NCBI RefSeq assembly: GCF_012911815.1
Contig: NZ_JAATNW010000001.1
Span: 372,001 to 436,000 of the forward strand
Source: Alteromonas ponticola
Lineage (GTDB): Bacteria > Pseudomonadota > Gammaproteobacteria > Enterobacterales > Alteromonadaceae
Direction of reading: 5' to 3'
Length of the DNA: 64,000 nucleotides
Part shown: positions 10,301-17,634 of the stretch, piece by piece
How the letters are laid out: each line of letters opens with the position of its first letter
Position numbering within the stretch: position 1 is the stretch's first letter
Program-made: the position numbers and the translations under genes
Notes under the pieces: model-generated
Databases searched by the model: none
What the model was told of the DNA's origin: nothing
Seen by the model: only the letters and a program-made list of their open reading frames with translations

Positions 10301-11291
10301 CGTAAAGCGGGACTACTTCGGTGTGACGATACTGCCGCTTTTGTATCGCATCCTGCACATCACGAATTTCCCTTTCACCACTTAAAAACACCAGAATATC
10401 CCCCGGTGGTTCGTGGCCAAGTTCATCCACAGCCTGCATGATAGAATCAGCCAGATCAGGGGTATCTTCCTGCTCGGTAGGATCCCGGTAGCGAATTTCA
10501 ACCGGATAGGTACGGCCGCTGACTTCTATAATCGGTGCGTCGTTAAAATGTTGTGAGAAGCGCTCAGGATCGATGGTGGCTGAGGTGATAATAAGCTTCA
10601 GTTCCGGGCGCTTGACTAGCAGCTGTTTGAGATAGCCGAGCAAAAAATCAATGTTAAGACTGCGCTCATGGGCTTCATCAATGATAATGGTGTCGTACTG
10701 ATTTAAGAACCGATCCTGCTGCATTTCCGCCAATAAGATACCGTCGGTCATCAGTTTGATGTAGGTACTGTCGCTGACCTGATCAGAGAAACGGATTTTA
10801 AAGCCGACTTTTTCGCCCAGCGGCGTATTCATTTCTTCAGCAATGCGATTGGCAACACTGCGTGCAGCCAGCCTGCGTGGTTGCGTGTGTCCGATTAACC
10901 CGGCCACCCCGCGCCCCAACTCAAGACATATTTTGGGGATTTGCGTGGTTTTGCCCGAGCCTGTCTCACCCGCAATAATGACCACCTGATGCGCACTGAT
11001 GGCTTGCTTGATATCGGCGCGTTTGTCGCTGACCGGAAGATCGGGATAATCAATGGCCGGAATATTCTGCTCGCGTTCGCTGCGCTTAAGGCGAGACTGC
11101 TCTATATCCACTGATAGTCGTTCAAGCTTTTGTGCGGTATCCGTTTGCTTTGTTTTTGATGCGAGATGATGCAGACGTCGTTTGAAGGCGAATTGTTCGA
11201 CAATCATGCAACGATTGATGTCACGCTTAAGCTGACTGATAGACACAGACGACGATGATATTTCAGGCAAATCCGGACTCCTTTTACTCAA
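7371..11291 (-). CDS. hrpA: ATP-dependent RNA helicase HrpA
   Basis: The 1306-residue protein has the length of E. coli HrpA (about 1300). The DEAH core shows Walker A AGETGSGKTTQIPKI, DEAH box IIDEAHERSLNIDF, ITSATID and the motif VI arginines NQRAGRCGR. HA2/OB-fold and the HrpA-specific C-terminal half (DUF3418-like) follow. HrpA resolves stalled ribosomes and processes some mRNAs. The start used is the TTG at 11289-11291, which gives an N terminus alignable to E. coli; no good ribosome site is seen, and a GTG at 11246 is an alternative. It is monocistronic. Confidence 0.95.
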   Translation of the reverse strand: MSKRSPDLPEISSSSVSISQLKRDINRCMIVEQFAFKRRLHHLASKTKQTDTAQKLERLSVDIEQSRLKRSEREQNIPAIDYPDLPVSDKRADIKQAISAHQVVIIAGETGSGKTTQIPKICLELGRGVAGLIGHTQPRRLAARSVANRIAEEMNTPLGEKVGFKIRFSDQVSDSTYIKLMTDGILLAEMQQDRFLNQYDTIIIDEAHERSLNIDFLLGYLKQLLVKRPELKLIITSATIDPERFSQHFNDAPIIEVSGRTYPVEIRYRDPTEQEDTPDLADSIMQAVDELGHEPPGDILVFLSGEREIRDVQDAIQKRQYRHTEVVPLYARLSAAEQNRIFQSHSGRRIVLATNVAETSLTVPGIKYVIDPGTARISRYSARSKVQRLPIEPISQASANQRAGRCGRVSDGICIRLYSEEDFTGRPEFTDPEILRTNLASVILQMLALGLGDIGKFPFVQPPDDRNINDGFRLLEEIQATTRQHGKQKLTQLGRNVARLPIDPRYARMVIEAKATNAVREVMVIAAGLSIQDPRERPQDKRQQADEKHSEFHDKASDFISLLNLWNAFRTQQNALSNSQLRKWCKSYFVNYLRMREWQDIVSQLKKSLADIGLGIAKHEADFDSIHRAICAGLLSHIGLKDKEREYLGARNTRFAIFPGSGLAKSQPKWVMAAELVETSKLFARLNARIDPQWIEPLASHLTKSSYSEPHWSKKRGAVIAYEKVTLFGLPIVAKRAVVYSKIDQALCHNLFIQEALVNGHTQLNADFLSHNMALLEQADELEQKTRRRDLMVEEQVLIDFYAQRIPEHVNNEAAFKKWLKQNKQVDLQLTEADILNEQPGAAIENAYPDEWRQGRLRLPLSYHFEPNSAVDGVTVHIPLPVLNQIENVGFDWQVPGLRQAKIVALIKGLPKRLRKNFVPAPNYAEACIADISMQDKKGNPITLTNALSDKLRRMTGIQVTAEDWQEVQLESHLKMHFAVVNEKGTIIETGDDLPTLKQKCQGQVKQTFEAAATDELERKDLQQWDFDELPDTFTQRMAGFEIQAFPALVVRQNKINIELIDDKDKAAQKHQEGLAHLIKKAMPSPLSYLQNKLPNKAKLGLYFNPFGQVNALIDDCILAGINQLAREFSAQENTQIRDKQTFERCVDYIRGRINDTVLDIAQQVEVGLTVAHECQKKMKGNVPLNMINALGDVKQQLNNLVFPGFVFALGADKLNDWNRYLKALARRLEKLPVDPNKDRLAQLEVEKVSDAYQQVLKKYAQEKVPTELLEVRWMLEELRVSLFAQQLKAAYPVSAKRIQNVLAEF

Positions 11292-11531
11292 GGCTGCGAT
11301 CCTAGAAGAAGCGGATTAGGAATACCAGAAAAGATTATCTTTGAGAGCGACCAACGCGCTTGATAATTCGCCAGATAGATTGGTATGTAACAATGAAATG
11401 ACACTATCAAACCGGGAGCTATCGCAACCCCATTAATGCATGACGGGTTAAGCAGCACGAGTGAGAATGCTGCAGCCCGGTGAAGTTGTTGTCTTCGCGC
11501 TTTGGCTGAGCGCGTCTTATTGGCAGCGTGA

Positions 11532-11954
11532 CTAGCCCGCCATTTTCTGGTAACCAGAGCGCAATTGTAAGTCAATTGCCCGTAACACTGCGGCACGATT
11601 GATAGTACCCACCAGCACACCATCATCGTCAACCACCGGATAGATGCGCGGTTTTGACTGTAACAGCATTTGTGCTAATTCCAGTACCGAAGAATAAGGT
11701 TTGACGGTGAGCGCTGGTGTTCGCATGACTTCTTTTACGCGACACACCTGCTCACGGTAATAACTGGATTCAATCATGCGTTGAAGGCAATCCTGTTCGG
11801 AAACAAACCCCACAACTTTGCCTTTTACATCAACCACTGGTCCGCCAGTCTGGCCACTTTGCAGTAACCTCTCAACGGCTTCAGCAACTGGCATTTCTAC
11901 CCCCAGTTTTACCGGGTGGGTATTCATATAGTCGCTTACTTTTAACGATTCCAT
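11532..11954 (-). CDS. Tandem CBS-domain protein
   Basis: The 140-residue protein consists of two CBS motifs: residues 7-60 (VSDYMNTHPVKL, VVGFVSEQDCLQRM) and about 75-130 (VKEVMRTPALTVKP, LVGTINRAAVLRAI). Such stand-alone pairs bind adenine nucleotides and sense energy state or regulate partners. A GGGGAAA ribosome site precedes the ATG. There is no attached enzyme or transporter, and neighbours give no clue to the partner. The 240 bases from its stop to hrpA hold no convincing gene. Confidence 0.88.
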   Translation of the reverse strand: MESLKVSDYMNTHPVKLGVEMPVAEAVERLLQSGQTGGPVVDVKGKVVGFVSEQDCLQRMIESSYYREQVCRVKEVMRTPALTVKPYSSVLELAQMLLQSKPRIYPVVDDDGVLVGTINRAAVLRAIDLQLRSGYQKMAG

Positions 11955-12237
11955 GCTGTTTCCCCTTAGACTTCATTGCGATGTTTTGAAATCTTGTACT
12001 TGTAATTATCATTACTGCTCATTGCATTGACAGGATTATTATTGAACGCATAATCTTCCCGGTACTTACACAACACGTAGCCAGGTTACCCAACAGGCTG
12101 AGTGAACGATTCTTGTTACTTGCAAGCTTAACTTAATAATGTGACAAGCAATTTTCAGGGAGCCTGTGCAGGCTATATTGTGTTAAATTAAGTTTAGTTG
12201 ATATACCCCGCCGCAGCCATGTACAAATAGATTATTT

Positions 12238-13269
12238 TCAATTTTTCTGCCAGTCCTGCTCAAGCTGCCAGTTTTTGTAAATTCCTACTGCCATCTGGCC
12301 ACTGGCATCAATTCGCGCACGGTACATGCCAGCCGAATTAAACGGCATGGCGATATTGCCTTTACCGTCAATCGCTATAACGCCACCCTCTCCTTTTACG
12401 TCAGCCAATACTGTGTTTATTACCTCATCTGCCGCCTCATTGAGGCTGACTTTTTGATATTTCACGCGGGCACAGATGTCCGCTGCCACGTGATAACGAA
12501 TAAAAAACTCGCCATGTCCGGTCGCCGACACCGCGCAACTCTCATTGTCTGCATAGGTGCCCGCACCAATCACCGGCGAATCACCGATACGCCCGTAACG
12601 TTTCGCTGTCATGCCACCAGTCGAGGTACCGGCAACCAGATTACCCTTGCTATCCAGCACCACCGCACCCACGGTGCCAAAGCGCTCATTGCCCTGCTGC
12701 GCATCACGGTAAACACCCGCTTTTTCGATACGAGCTTTAGCCTCTTCTAGTGCCTGCAGACGATGCGGCGTATTAAAGATACTGTTAGCTACCATTTCCA
12801 GCCCCTGCTCTTTGGCAAACGTTTCTGCTCCGCTTCCAGATAGCATCACATGAGACGACTCATTCATTACCGCTCGTGCCAGGGTTATCGGACTTAATAC
12901 GGTCTTCACACTGGCCACTGCGCCGGCGTTTTTAGTACCGCCGTGCATGATAGAAGCGTCGAGTTCGTGCTCTTCATCATAGGTATAGACCGCGCCTATA
13001 CCGGCGTTGAACAAAGGCGATGACTCCAGAATTTTAATGGTTTCAACTACTGCTTCCTCTCCCGATTTACCTGCTTTGAGCAGGGTGTAACCCTGTTTGA
13101 CTGCACGCGACAGTGTGCGGGTAAAATCAGCTTCCATCTCTGCGGTCATGTTTTCCGGTAGAATGGTGCCTGCACCGCCGTGAATGGCAATTGCTACGGG
13201 TGGACCGGCGTCTTCGGCAACAACCGCAAAACTGAAAAGCAAAGAAAACAAAGTTAGGGTAGATTTCAT
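12238..13269 (-). CDS. Isoaspartyl peptidase / plant-type L-asparaginase (Ntn hydrolase), exported
   Basis: The start is the ATG at 13267-13269, nine bases after a GAGG site; an upstream in-frame start adds 14 residues that would spoil the signal peptide. Residues 1-18 are a signal peptide ending VVA. The mature protein begins with IAIHGGAGTI, characteristic of the family. The autocleavage motif FGTVGAVVLD places the catalytic threonine at Thr199, and GTSTGGMTAKRYGRIGDSP contains the substrate-binding glycines and Arg. It should cleave beta-aspartyl dipeptides and/or asparagine in the periplasm. The 343-residue precursor is normal in length. Confidence 0.92.
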   Translation of the reverse strand: MKSTLTLFSLLFSFAVVAEDAGPPVAIAIHGGAGTILPENMTAEMEADFTRTLSRAVKQGYTLLKAGKSGEEAVVETIKILESSPLFNAGIGAVYTYDEEHELDASIMHGGTKNAGAVASVKTVLSPITLARAVMNESSHVMLSGSGAETFAKEQGLEMVANSIFNTPHRLQALEEAKARIEKAGVYRDAQQGNERFGTVGAVVLDSKGNLVAGTSTGGMTAKRYGRIGDSPVIGAGTYADNESCAVSATGHGEFFIRYHVAADICARVKYQKVSLNEAADEVINTVLADVKGEGGVIAIDGKGNIAMPFNSAGMYRARIDASGQMAVGIYKNWQLEQDWQKN

Positions 13270-13338
13270 CAGAATAGGCCTCAATGTCGTTGTTTTACCC
13301 AAGGTTAGCATGAAATTAACAATTCGGGTGATTGGTGA

Positions 13339-13367
13339 TTGGTATAGATTTAGGAAACATGTACACT
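13339..13367 (+). promoter_or_regulatory. Candidate sbcB promoter
   Basis: TTGGTA (13339-13344), a 17-base spacer and TACACT (13362-13367) lie about 40 bases before the sbcB start. It is in the divergent spacer with the isoaspartyl peptidase gene. Confidence 0.45.
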
Positions 13368-13409
13368 GCCCGCTTTATATAATCAGATTCAATTGAGGAA
13401 AGCTTGCTG

Positions 13410-14849
13410 GTGAACACGCAGACGCCAAGTTTATTATTTCATGACTACGAAACGTTCGGCACCAGCCCTCAAAAAGATTTACCCTGCCAGTTTGCTGCCA
13501 TTCGCACTGATTTGGATCTGAATATCATTGGCAAACCCATCAATATCATGTCTCAGATTGCCAATGATTACCTTCCCCATCCCCAGGCGTGTCTGGTGAC
13601 CGGTATCACGCCACAGCAAACGTTGCGGGACGGCATGGTAGAAGCGGAATTTGCAAGCAAAATCCAACAACACATGAGCATTCCGAATACATGTGTGGTG
13701 GGCTACAACAGCATTCGCTTCGACGATGAGGTCAGTCGCTATCTGTTTTATCGTAATTTTTACGACCCCTATGCCAGAGAATGGCAAAACGGTAATAGTC
13801 GCTGGGATATAATTGATCTGGTTCGCGCCTGTTACGCACTCAGACCCGAAGGCATAAACTGGCCAACTCGTGAAGATGGTGCTCCCAGTTTCAAATTAGA
13901 AGATTTGACCGCGGCGAACCAGTTGGATCATGGTCAGGCTCACGACGCGTTATCAGATGTATATGCGACTATCGCACTGGCAAAATTAATCAAACAGAAG
14001 CAGCCAAAACTGTTTAACTGGTACTACTCGTTAAGACAAAAGCACACCGTGCTCAAGCAGATGAATTTCACCGAACCCAAAGTGTTGGTGCATGTGTCTT
14101 CACGAATTCCTGCCAGTCAGGGTGGATGCACCTGGGTGCTGCCAATTGATGTGCACCCTACTCAGCCAAATTGCGTTATCGCAATTGATTTAAACAAATC
14201 ACTTGCGCCCTTACAGGATAATGATGCTGATACTATTCGCGGTATGCTGTACACCCCAACTGTTGAGCTGGAACAGGGATTGCGCCCGGGCATTAAGCTT
14301 ATTCACATTAATCGCTCCCCATTCATTGCCCCGGCCAATTCGTTGGCCGATGAGATGGCTGAGCGCCTTGGCATCGACAAAGAACGTTGCGCAAATAATT
14401 TTAAACAACTGGCCACTGACGCTGCCCTGCGGGAAAAGATAGTTGATGTATATCGTCATGAAACCCCGCGCTTTAACGATGATGTGGATGTGGACCATGC
14501 GTTATACAGTGGCGGTTTTCTTAATAATGAAGATAAAAATTGGTGCCACCGTGTGCATGAGAGCGAACCGGAGCAGTTGGTTTCGCTGCTGGACGATACC
14601 CAAAATCCAACATTAAAGGCGCAATTGTTCCGCTATCGGGCAAGAAACTATCCACACACCTTAAATGATGCGGAAGTGCAAAGATGGCAGGCGCATAGAA
14701 GAGAGCGTCTGACCGACGGACACGCGGCGGGTTCGATCACCCTGGAGCCGTATTTAGTTGAACTGGAACAGCTTGCGGTGTTGCACCGCGACAACCCTGA
14801 GCGTATGGCGATTCTAAGGGCGCTGTATCAATATGCAGAAAACCTTTGA
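13410..14849 (+). CDS. sbcB: Exodeoxyribonuclease I
   Basis: The GTG at 13410 is preferred over an in-frame TTG at 13404 because GAGGAA (13395-13400) then sits nine bases away. The DnaQ-like exonuclease domain shows FHDYETFG (Asp12, Glu14), GYNSIRFDDE, and HDALSDVYATI for the last His/Asp pair. The SH3-like and C-terminal helical domains of ExoI follow, with total length about 479 residues (E. coli 475). It degrades single-stranded DNA 3'-5' and works in recombination and mismatch repair. Confidence 0.96.
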   Translation: MNTQTPSLLFHDYETFGTSPQKDLPCQFAAIRTDLDLNIIGKPINIMSQIANDYLPHPQACLVTGITPQQTLRDGMVEAEFASKIQQHMSIPNTCVVGYNSIRFDDEVSRYLFYRNFYDPYAREWQNGNSRWDIIDLVRACYALRPEGINWPTREDGAPSFKLEDLTAANQLDHGQAHDALSDVYATIALAKLIKQKQPKLFNWYYSLRQKHTVLKQMNFTEPKVLVHVSSRIPASQGGCTWVLPIDVHPTQPNCVIAIDLNKSLAPLQDNDADTIRGMLYTPTVELEQGLRPGIKLIHINRSPFIAPANSLADEMAERLGIDKERCANNFKQLATDAALREKIVDVYRHETPRFNDDVDVDHALYSGGFLNNEDKNWCHRVHESEPEQLVSLLDDTQNPTLKAQLFRYRARNYPHTLNDAEVQRWQAHRRERLTDGHAAGSITLEPYLVELEQLAVLHRDNPERMAILRALYQYAENL

Positions 14850-14873
14850 CGTAAAGTTCGGCTTCACTATAAA
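14846..14873 (+). promoter_or_regulatory. Candidate promoter of the FapA-like gene
   Basis: TTGACG (14846-14851), a 16-base spacer and TATAAA (14868-14873). The -35 box includes the sbcB stop codon. The -10 box runs into a tandem repeat of an 11-base unit (TAAAGTATTA plus C or G, 14870-14891). Confidence 0.5.
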
Positions 14874-14939
14874 GTATTACTAAAGTATTAGGGCGTACCT
14901 ACCGTTAAAAGACTACCCCCTGTATAACAGGAAATGATC

Positions 14940-16595
14940 ATGCAAGGCGTTACTGTTCACTTAGACGACACCAAGAATTATGTTGAGTTAAAACTTGAAC
15001 CCAGTGTGTTCAAAAAAGAAGCGGACATGCGTGAAATCATGGCCGAGATCAACAATAGTGAGTTCGCTGAATATTACATCGCCGAAAGCACGTTAAAAAC
15101 CGCCATTGATAAAGCCAATCATTACTACAAAAACAAAGAAGAAACGGTAGTCAGTGAACGTATCGGTGAAAAGCGCAATGCAGAAGTTGAGTTTCGTTTT
15201 GAAAATGACAACATGCTTGCAACCCTGGTATTGATCACACCCTTCGGCGGTAAGCTTCCTTCCATTCAGGCGTTACGTACGTTGGCGCAAAAAAACGATA
15301 TTGCAAAAGGGCTAGGCATCAAACCGTTCAAAGCGGCGTTGTTGCAAGCCAGGCAGGCCAAACCCGGCACCGTTATAGAAAAGGTGTGCGCGAAGGGCCT
15401 CCCCCCACGCGACGGTAAAAATTCACGCTTTATTCCCCTTGTCCCTAATGCACTCGAGCGAGTACTGCGTCCACAAAATAGTGATGGCAGCCGGGTCGAC
15501 ATGCGTAATTTAGGTGAAGTAATTTGCGTCAAAGCACAAACTGAAGTGCTTAGAAGAACGGCTCCCACACCGGGTCGCAGTGGATTTGATGTTAAAGGCA
15601 ATGTGTTAGAGGCGACGGCAGGCGAATGGCAAGACTTTAAAATGGGTGATAACACCGCCGTTAGCGAAAAAGACGATAACGTGCTGGTGGCAAGCATCGG
15701 TGGCATGCCCAAATGGCGTGACATGATCATGAATATCGACGACACCTATATTTGTAGTGGTGTAAACGTAGGAACAGGTCATATCAATTACGACGGTGCT
15801 GTGCTGGTCAATGGCGATGTCACTGAAAAAATGATCATCAAAGCCTCCGGCGATGTGACCATTAATGGGTTTGCGGAGTCTGCTCACATTGAATCCGGTG
15901 GTGACATCATTATTACCGAAGGTGCAATGGGTAAGGTGAACGAGAACGCCTCGTCCTACTCTTGTCAATTGCAGGCAGCGGGTAGCATCCATGTGCAGCA
16001 TGGGCAGGGGTTGGATTTACAATGTGCAGGTGATATTACGGTCGGACGCCAGCTTGCTTACAGTCGCTTAAAGTGCAATGGCTCAGTGATTGTTGGGCAG
16101 ATTGACAACCCGCAGGGTAACCTGTTCGCCTGCGACGTGGTTAGCCAGAACAAAGTGATTGCGGGTACCTTAGGTGCCGTCTCGGGCAGTACGTTAAAAG
16201 TCGATTTTAGTCCGGGCTTTAACTTACTGCTTGAGCGAAAAGATTCGCTGGATGAGTTGTTACGTCAAATTAAAGAGAATAACCTGCGCCATAAAGAAAG
16301 GCTGGACTTCATCAAAAAGAAAATAATCCCCTCCGATTTAAAATCAAAAGTGGATGAAGCGTTGGAGCTGCTGAAAAACGAAGAAGCGTTACTGCACTGG
16401 ATTGAGTCTAAAGCTTCAATAATGAAAGAATCAAAAGAGAAATACCAAAGCGAAATCAGGCTTATTGCTAATAAACGCCTATATCCTGGTGTATCGGCAA
16501 AACTTAATAATCGAAACTGGCGCTCTGAACGCGAATATGATCGCTCACTGGTCAAATATGAAGGGCATCAGTGGCACTACGAGCCGTATGTTTAA
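14940..16595 (+). CDS. FapA/DUF342-family protein
   Basis: The second ATG (14940) is chosen because ACAGGAA lies at proper distance from it and abuts the first ATG at 14934. The 551-residue protein has an N-terminal domain (1-85), a central DUF342 N-domain with GLPPRDGKNS, and a right-handed beta-helix-like region (about 225-420) of repeated short strands (GDVTINGF, GDIIITEGA, GDITVGRQL, GSVIVGQI). A C-terminal helical coiled coil (about 425-510) follows. DUF342 proteins include FapA; one Vibrio member affects polar flagellum and kinase localisation, from memory. Here no flagellar gene is adjacent, so the role is open. Confidence 0.8.
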   Translation: MQGVTVHLDDTKNYVELKLEPSVFKKEADMREIMAEINNSEFAEYYIAESTLKTAIDKANHYYKNKEETVVSERIGEKRNAEVEFRFENDNMLATLVLITPFGGKLPSIQALRTLAQKNDIAKGLGIKPFKAALLQARQAKPGTVIEKVCAKGLPPRDGKNSRFIPLVPNALERVLRPQNSDGSRVDMRNLGEVICVKAQTEVLRRTAPTPGRSGFDVKGNVLEATAGEWQDFKMGDNTAVSEKDDNVLVASIGGMPKWRDMIMNIDDTYICSGVNVGTGHINYDGAVLVNGDVTEKMIIKASGDVTINGFAESAHIESGGDIIITEGAMGKVNENASSYSCQLQAAGSIHVQHGQGLDLQCAGDITVGRQLAYSRLKCNGSVIVGQIDNPQGNLFACDVVSQNKVIAGTLGAVSGSTLKVDFSPGFNLLLERKDSLDELLRQIKENNLRHKERLDFIKKKIIPSDLKSKVDEALELLKNEEALLHWIESKASIMKESKEKYQSEIRLIANKRLYPGVSAKLNNRNWRSEREYDRSLVKYEGHQWHYEPYV

Positions 16596-17021
16596 ACAGT
16601 AGCTCAGACTTAAGCTATTCGTTACCTTCTATTTAGATGGCGATACTAGATTTGATATGAGGTTAGTTGGTTATACCTACGTAAGCCTCAGATTATATCA
16701 CTCCCCTGCTCAAGCTGTTGCGTCTGTTATTTAAGCTTACAGAGCTGGCATTGTTTGTCGCTTTCGTATGTAATCTGCAAGAAGATTTCTTACTAAGTTC
16801 TGCGCAACTACCACCCGTAAAATCTACCAAGCAACCACTTTTACCAGCGCATTTCTGGTCTCTGACCGGGGTTATTTGGTTTGTCTGTCTCCGTAATTCC
16901 TATTAGCCCATCGAATAAAAATTGAAAAGAGAAGTAAAAAGTGAGAGAAGAATTGATTAATAGTTTTATAAAAAAAAAGCCCTTTTTAAAAAAGGGCTTT
17001 GATAATTACTATTTCAAATTA
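16596..17021. other. Intergenic stretch with no supported gene
   Basis: Apart from the terminator at 16976-17000 I see nothing convincing. One 62-codon plus-strand frame (16718-16906) has no ribosome site or recognisable composition and is rejected. Confidence 0.6.
16976..17000 (-). terminator. Rho-independent terminator after the PEP-CTERM-like gene
   Basis: AAAGCCCTTTTT pairs with AAAAAGGGCTTT with one extra A in the turn. On the minus strand the stem is followed by a run of Ts, right after the stop of the gene at 17022. Confidence 0.85.
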
Positions 17022-17585
17022 CTATTTCTGAGCGCGGCGGCGGCTGAACAGTACCAGTGCCATCAAGCCAGCAAGTGACAATGAAGAGGGTAAGGATACG
17101 TCAGATAAACGCGCTTGACCTAAGAATACATTTTCGCCGAACGCTACCAAAGAGCCTTGTGAATCAAAAATGTCAGCATAGTTCATATCTGTATTTGCAG
17201 CGTCAAATAACAGCTGATAGCTCCAGTTGTCTACAAATACGAATTCCTCAATATCGAAAAACAAGAATTCGATTCCCGCAAAGATATTGTCAGAATCTAC
17301 ACCTGCATCAAAATCAAAGAAATCAAAAATGCCGGTTGAACCTAATATTTCAAGTGACACTAGGCTGATCGCAGGAAAATCAAACGAGGTGTACAATAAG
17401 CCTTGCCCCGTGTTAACCACATCATTGTCGATTTCCACGGCGACCGTGCCTAGGTTGATTAGGCCGAAGAAATCATCTTCAATGAAAATGTCTTGTTCAA
17501 TAATCGCAGCTTGCGTTTGAAAAGTTGCAAATAAAGAACAGCTGACTAGTGCGAGTGTGCTTAATAGATTTTTTAAATTTTTCAT
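17022..17585 (-). CDS. Secreted Phe/Asp-rich protein with PEP-CTERM-like C-terminal tail
   Basis: Residues 1-26 are a signal peptide (MKNLKNLLSTL..., ending QTQAA). The body is rich in Phe, Asp, Ile and Glu (for example IFDFFDFDAGVDSD) and probably forms beta strands. The C terminus is Leu-Pro-Ser-Ser, a hydrophobic helix (about 166-181) and SRRRAQK. This tripartite ending resembles PEP-CTERM sorting signals processed by exosortase, but the PEP triplet is replaced by LPSS, so the call is tentative. No exosortase is in the window. It lies 49 bases downstream of the S8 protease on the same strand, so the two may share a transcript, and has its own terminator. Confidence 0.6.
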   Translation of the reverse strand: MKNLKNLLSTLALVSCSLFATFQTQAAIIEQDIFIEDDFFGLINLGTVAVEIDNDVVNTGQGLLYTSFDFPAISLVSLEILGSTGIFDFFDFDAGVDSDNIFAGIEFLFFDIEEFVFVDNWSYQLLFDAANTDMNYADIFDSQGSLVAFGENVFLGQARLSDVSLPSSLSLAGLMALVLFSRRRAQK

Positions 17586-17634
17586 TGTATTTCCTTAGTT
17601 TAAAGGGCGCGAGCTACGCGCCCTGTACTGCCGA

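Noticed and set aside
11288..11632. 114-codon minus-strand frame between the CBS gene and hrpA
   Set aside because: It overlaps the CBS gene in another frame, has no family features or ribosome site and unusual composition.
12161..12174. AGCCTGTGCAGGCT palindrome between the CBS and isoaspartyl peptidase genes
   Set aside because: Loop of only two bases, no T-tract and not near a promoter; may be chance.
16718..16906. 62-codon plus-strand frame in the spacer after the FapA-like gene
   Set aside because: No ribosome site or recognisable domain; likely chance.
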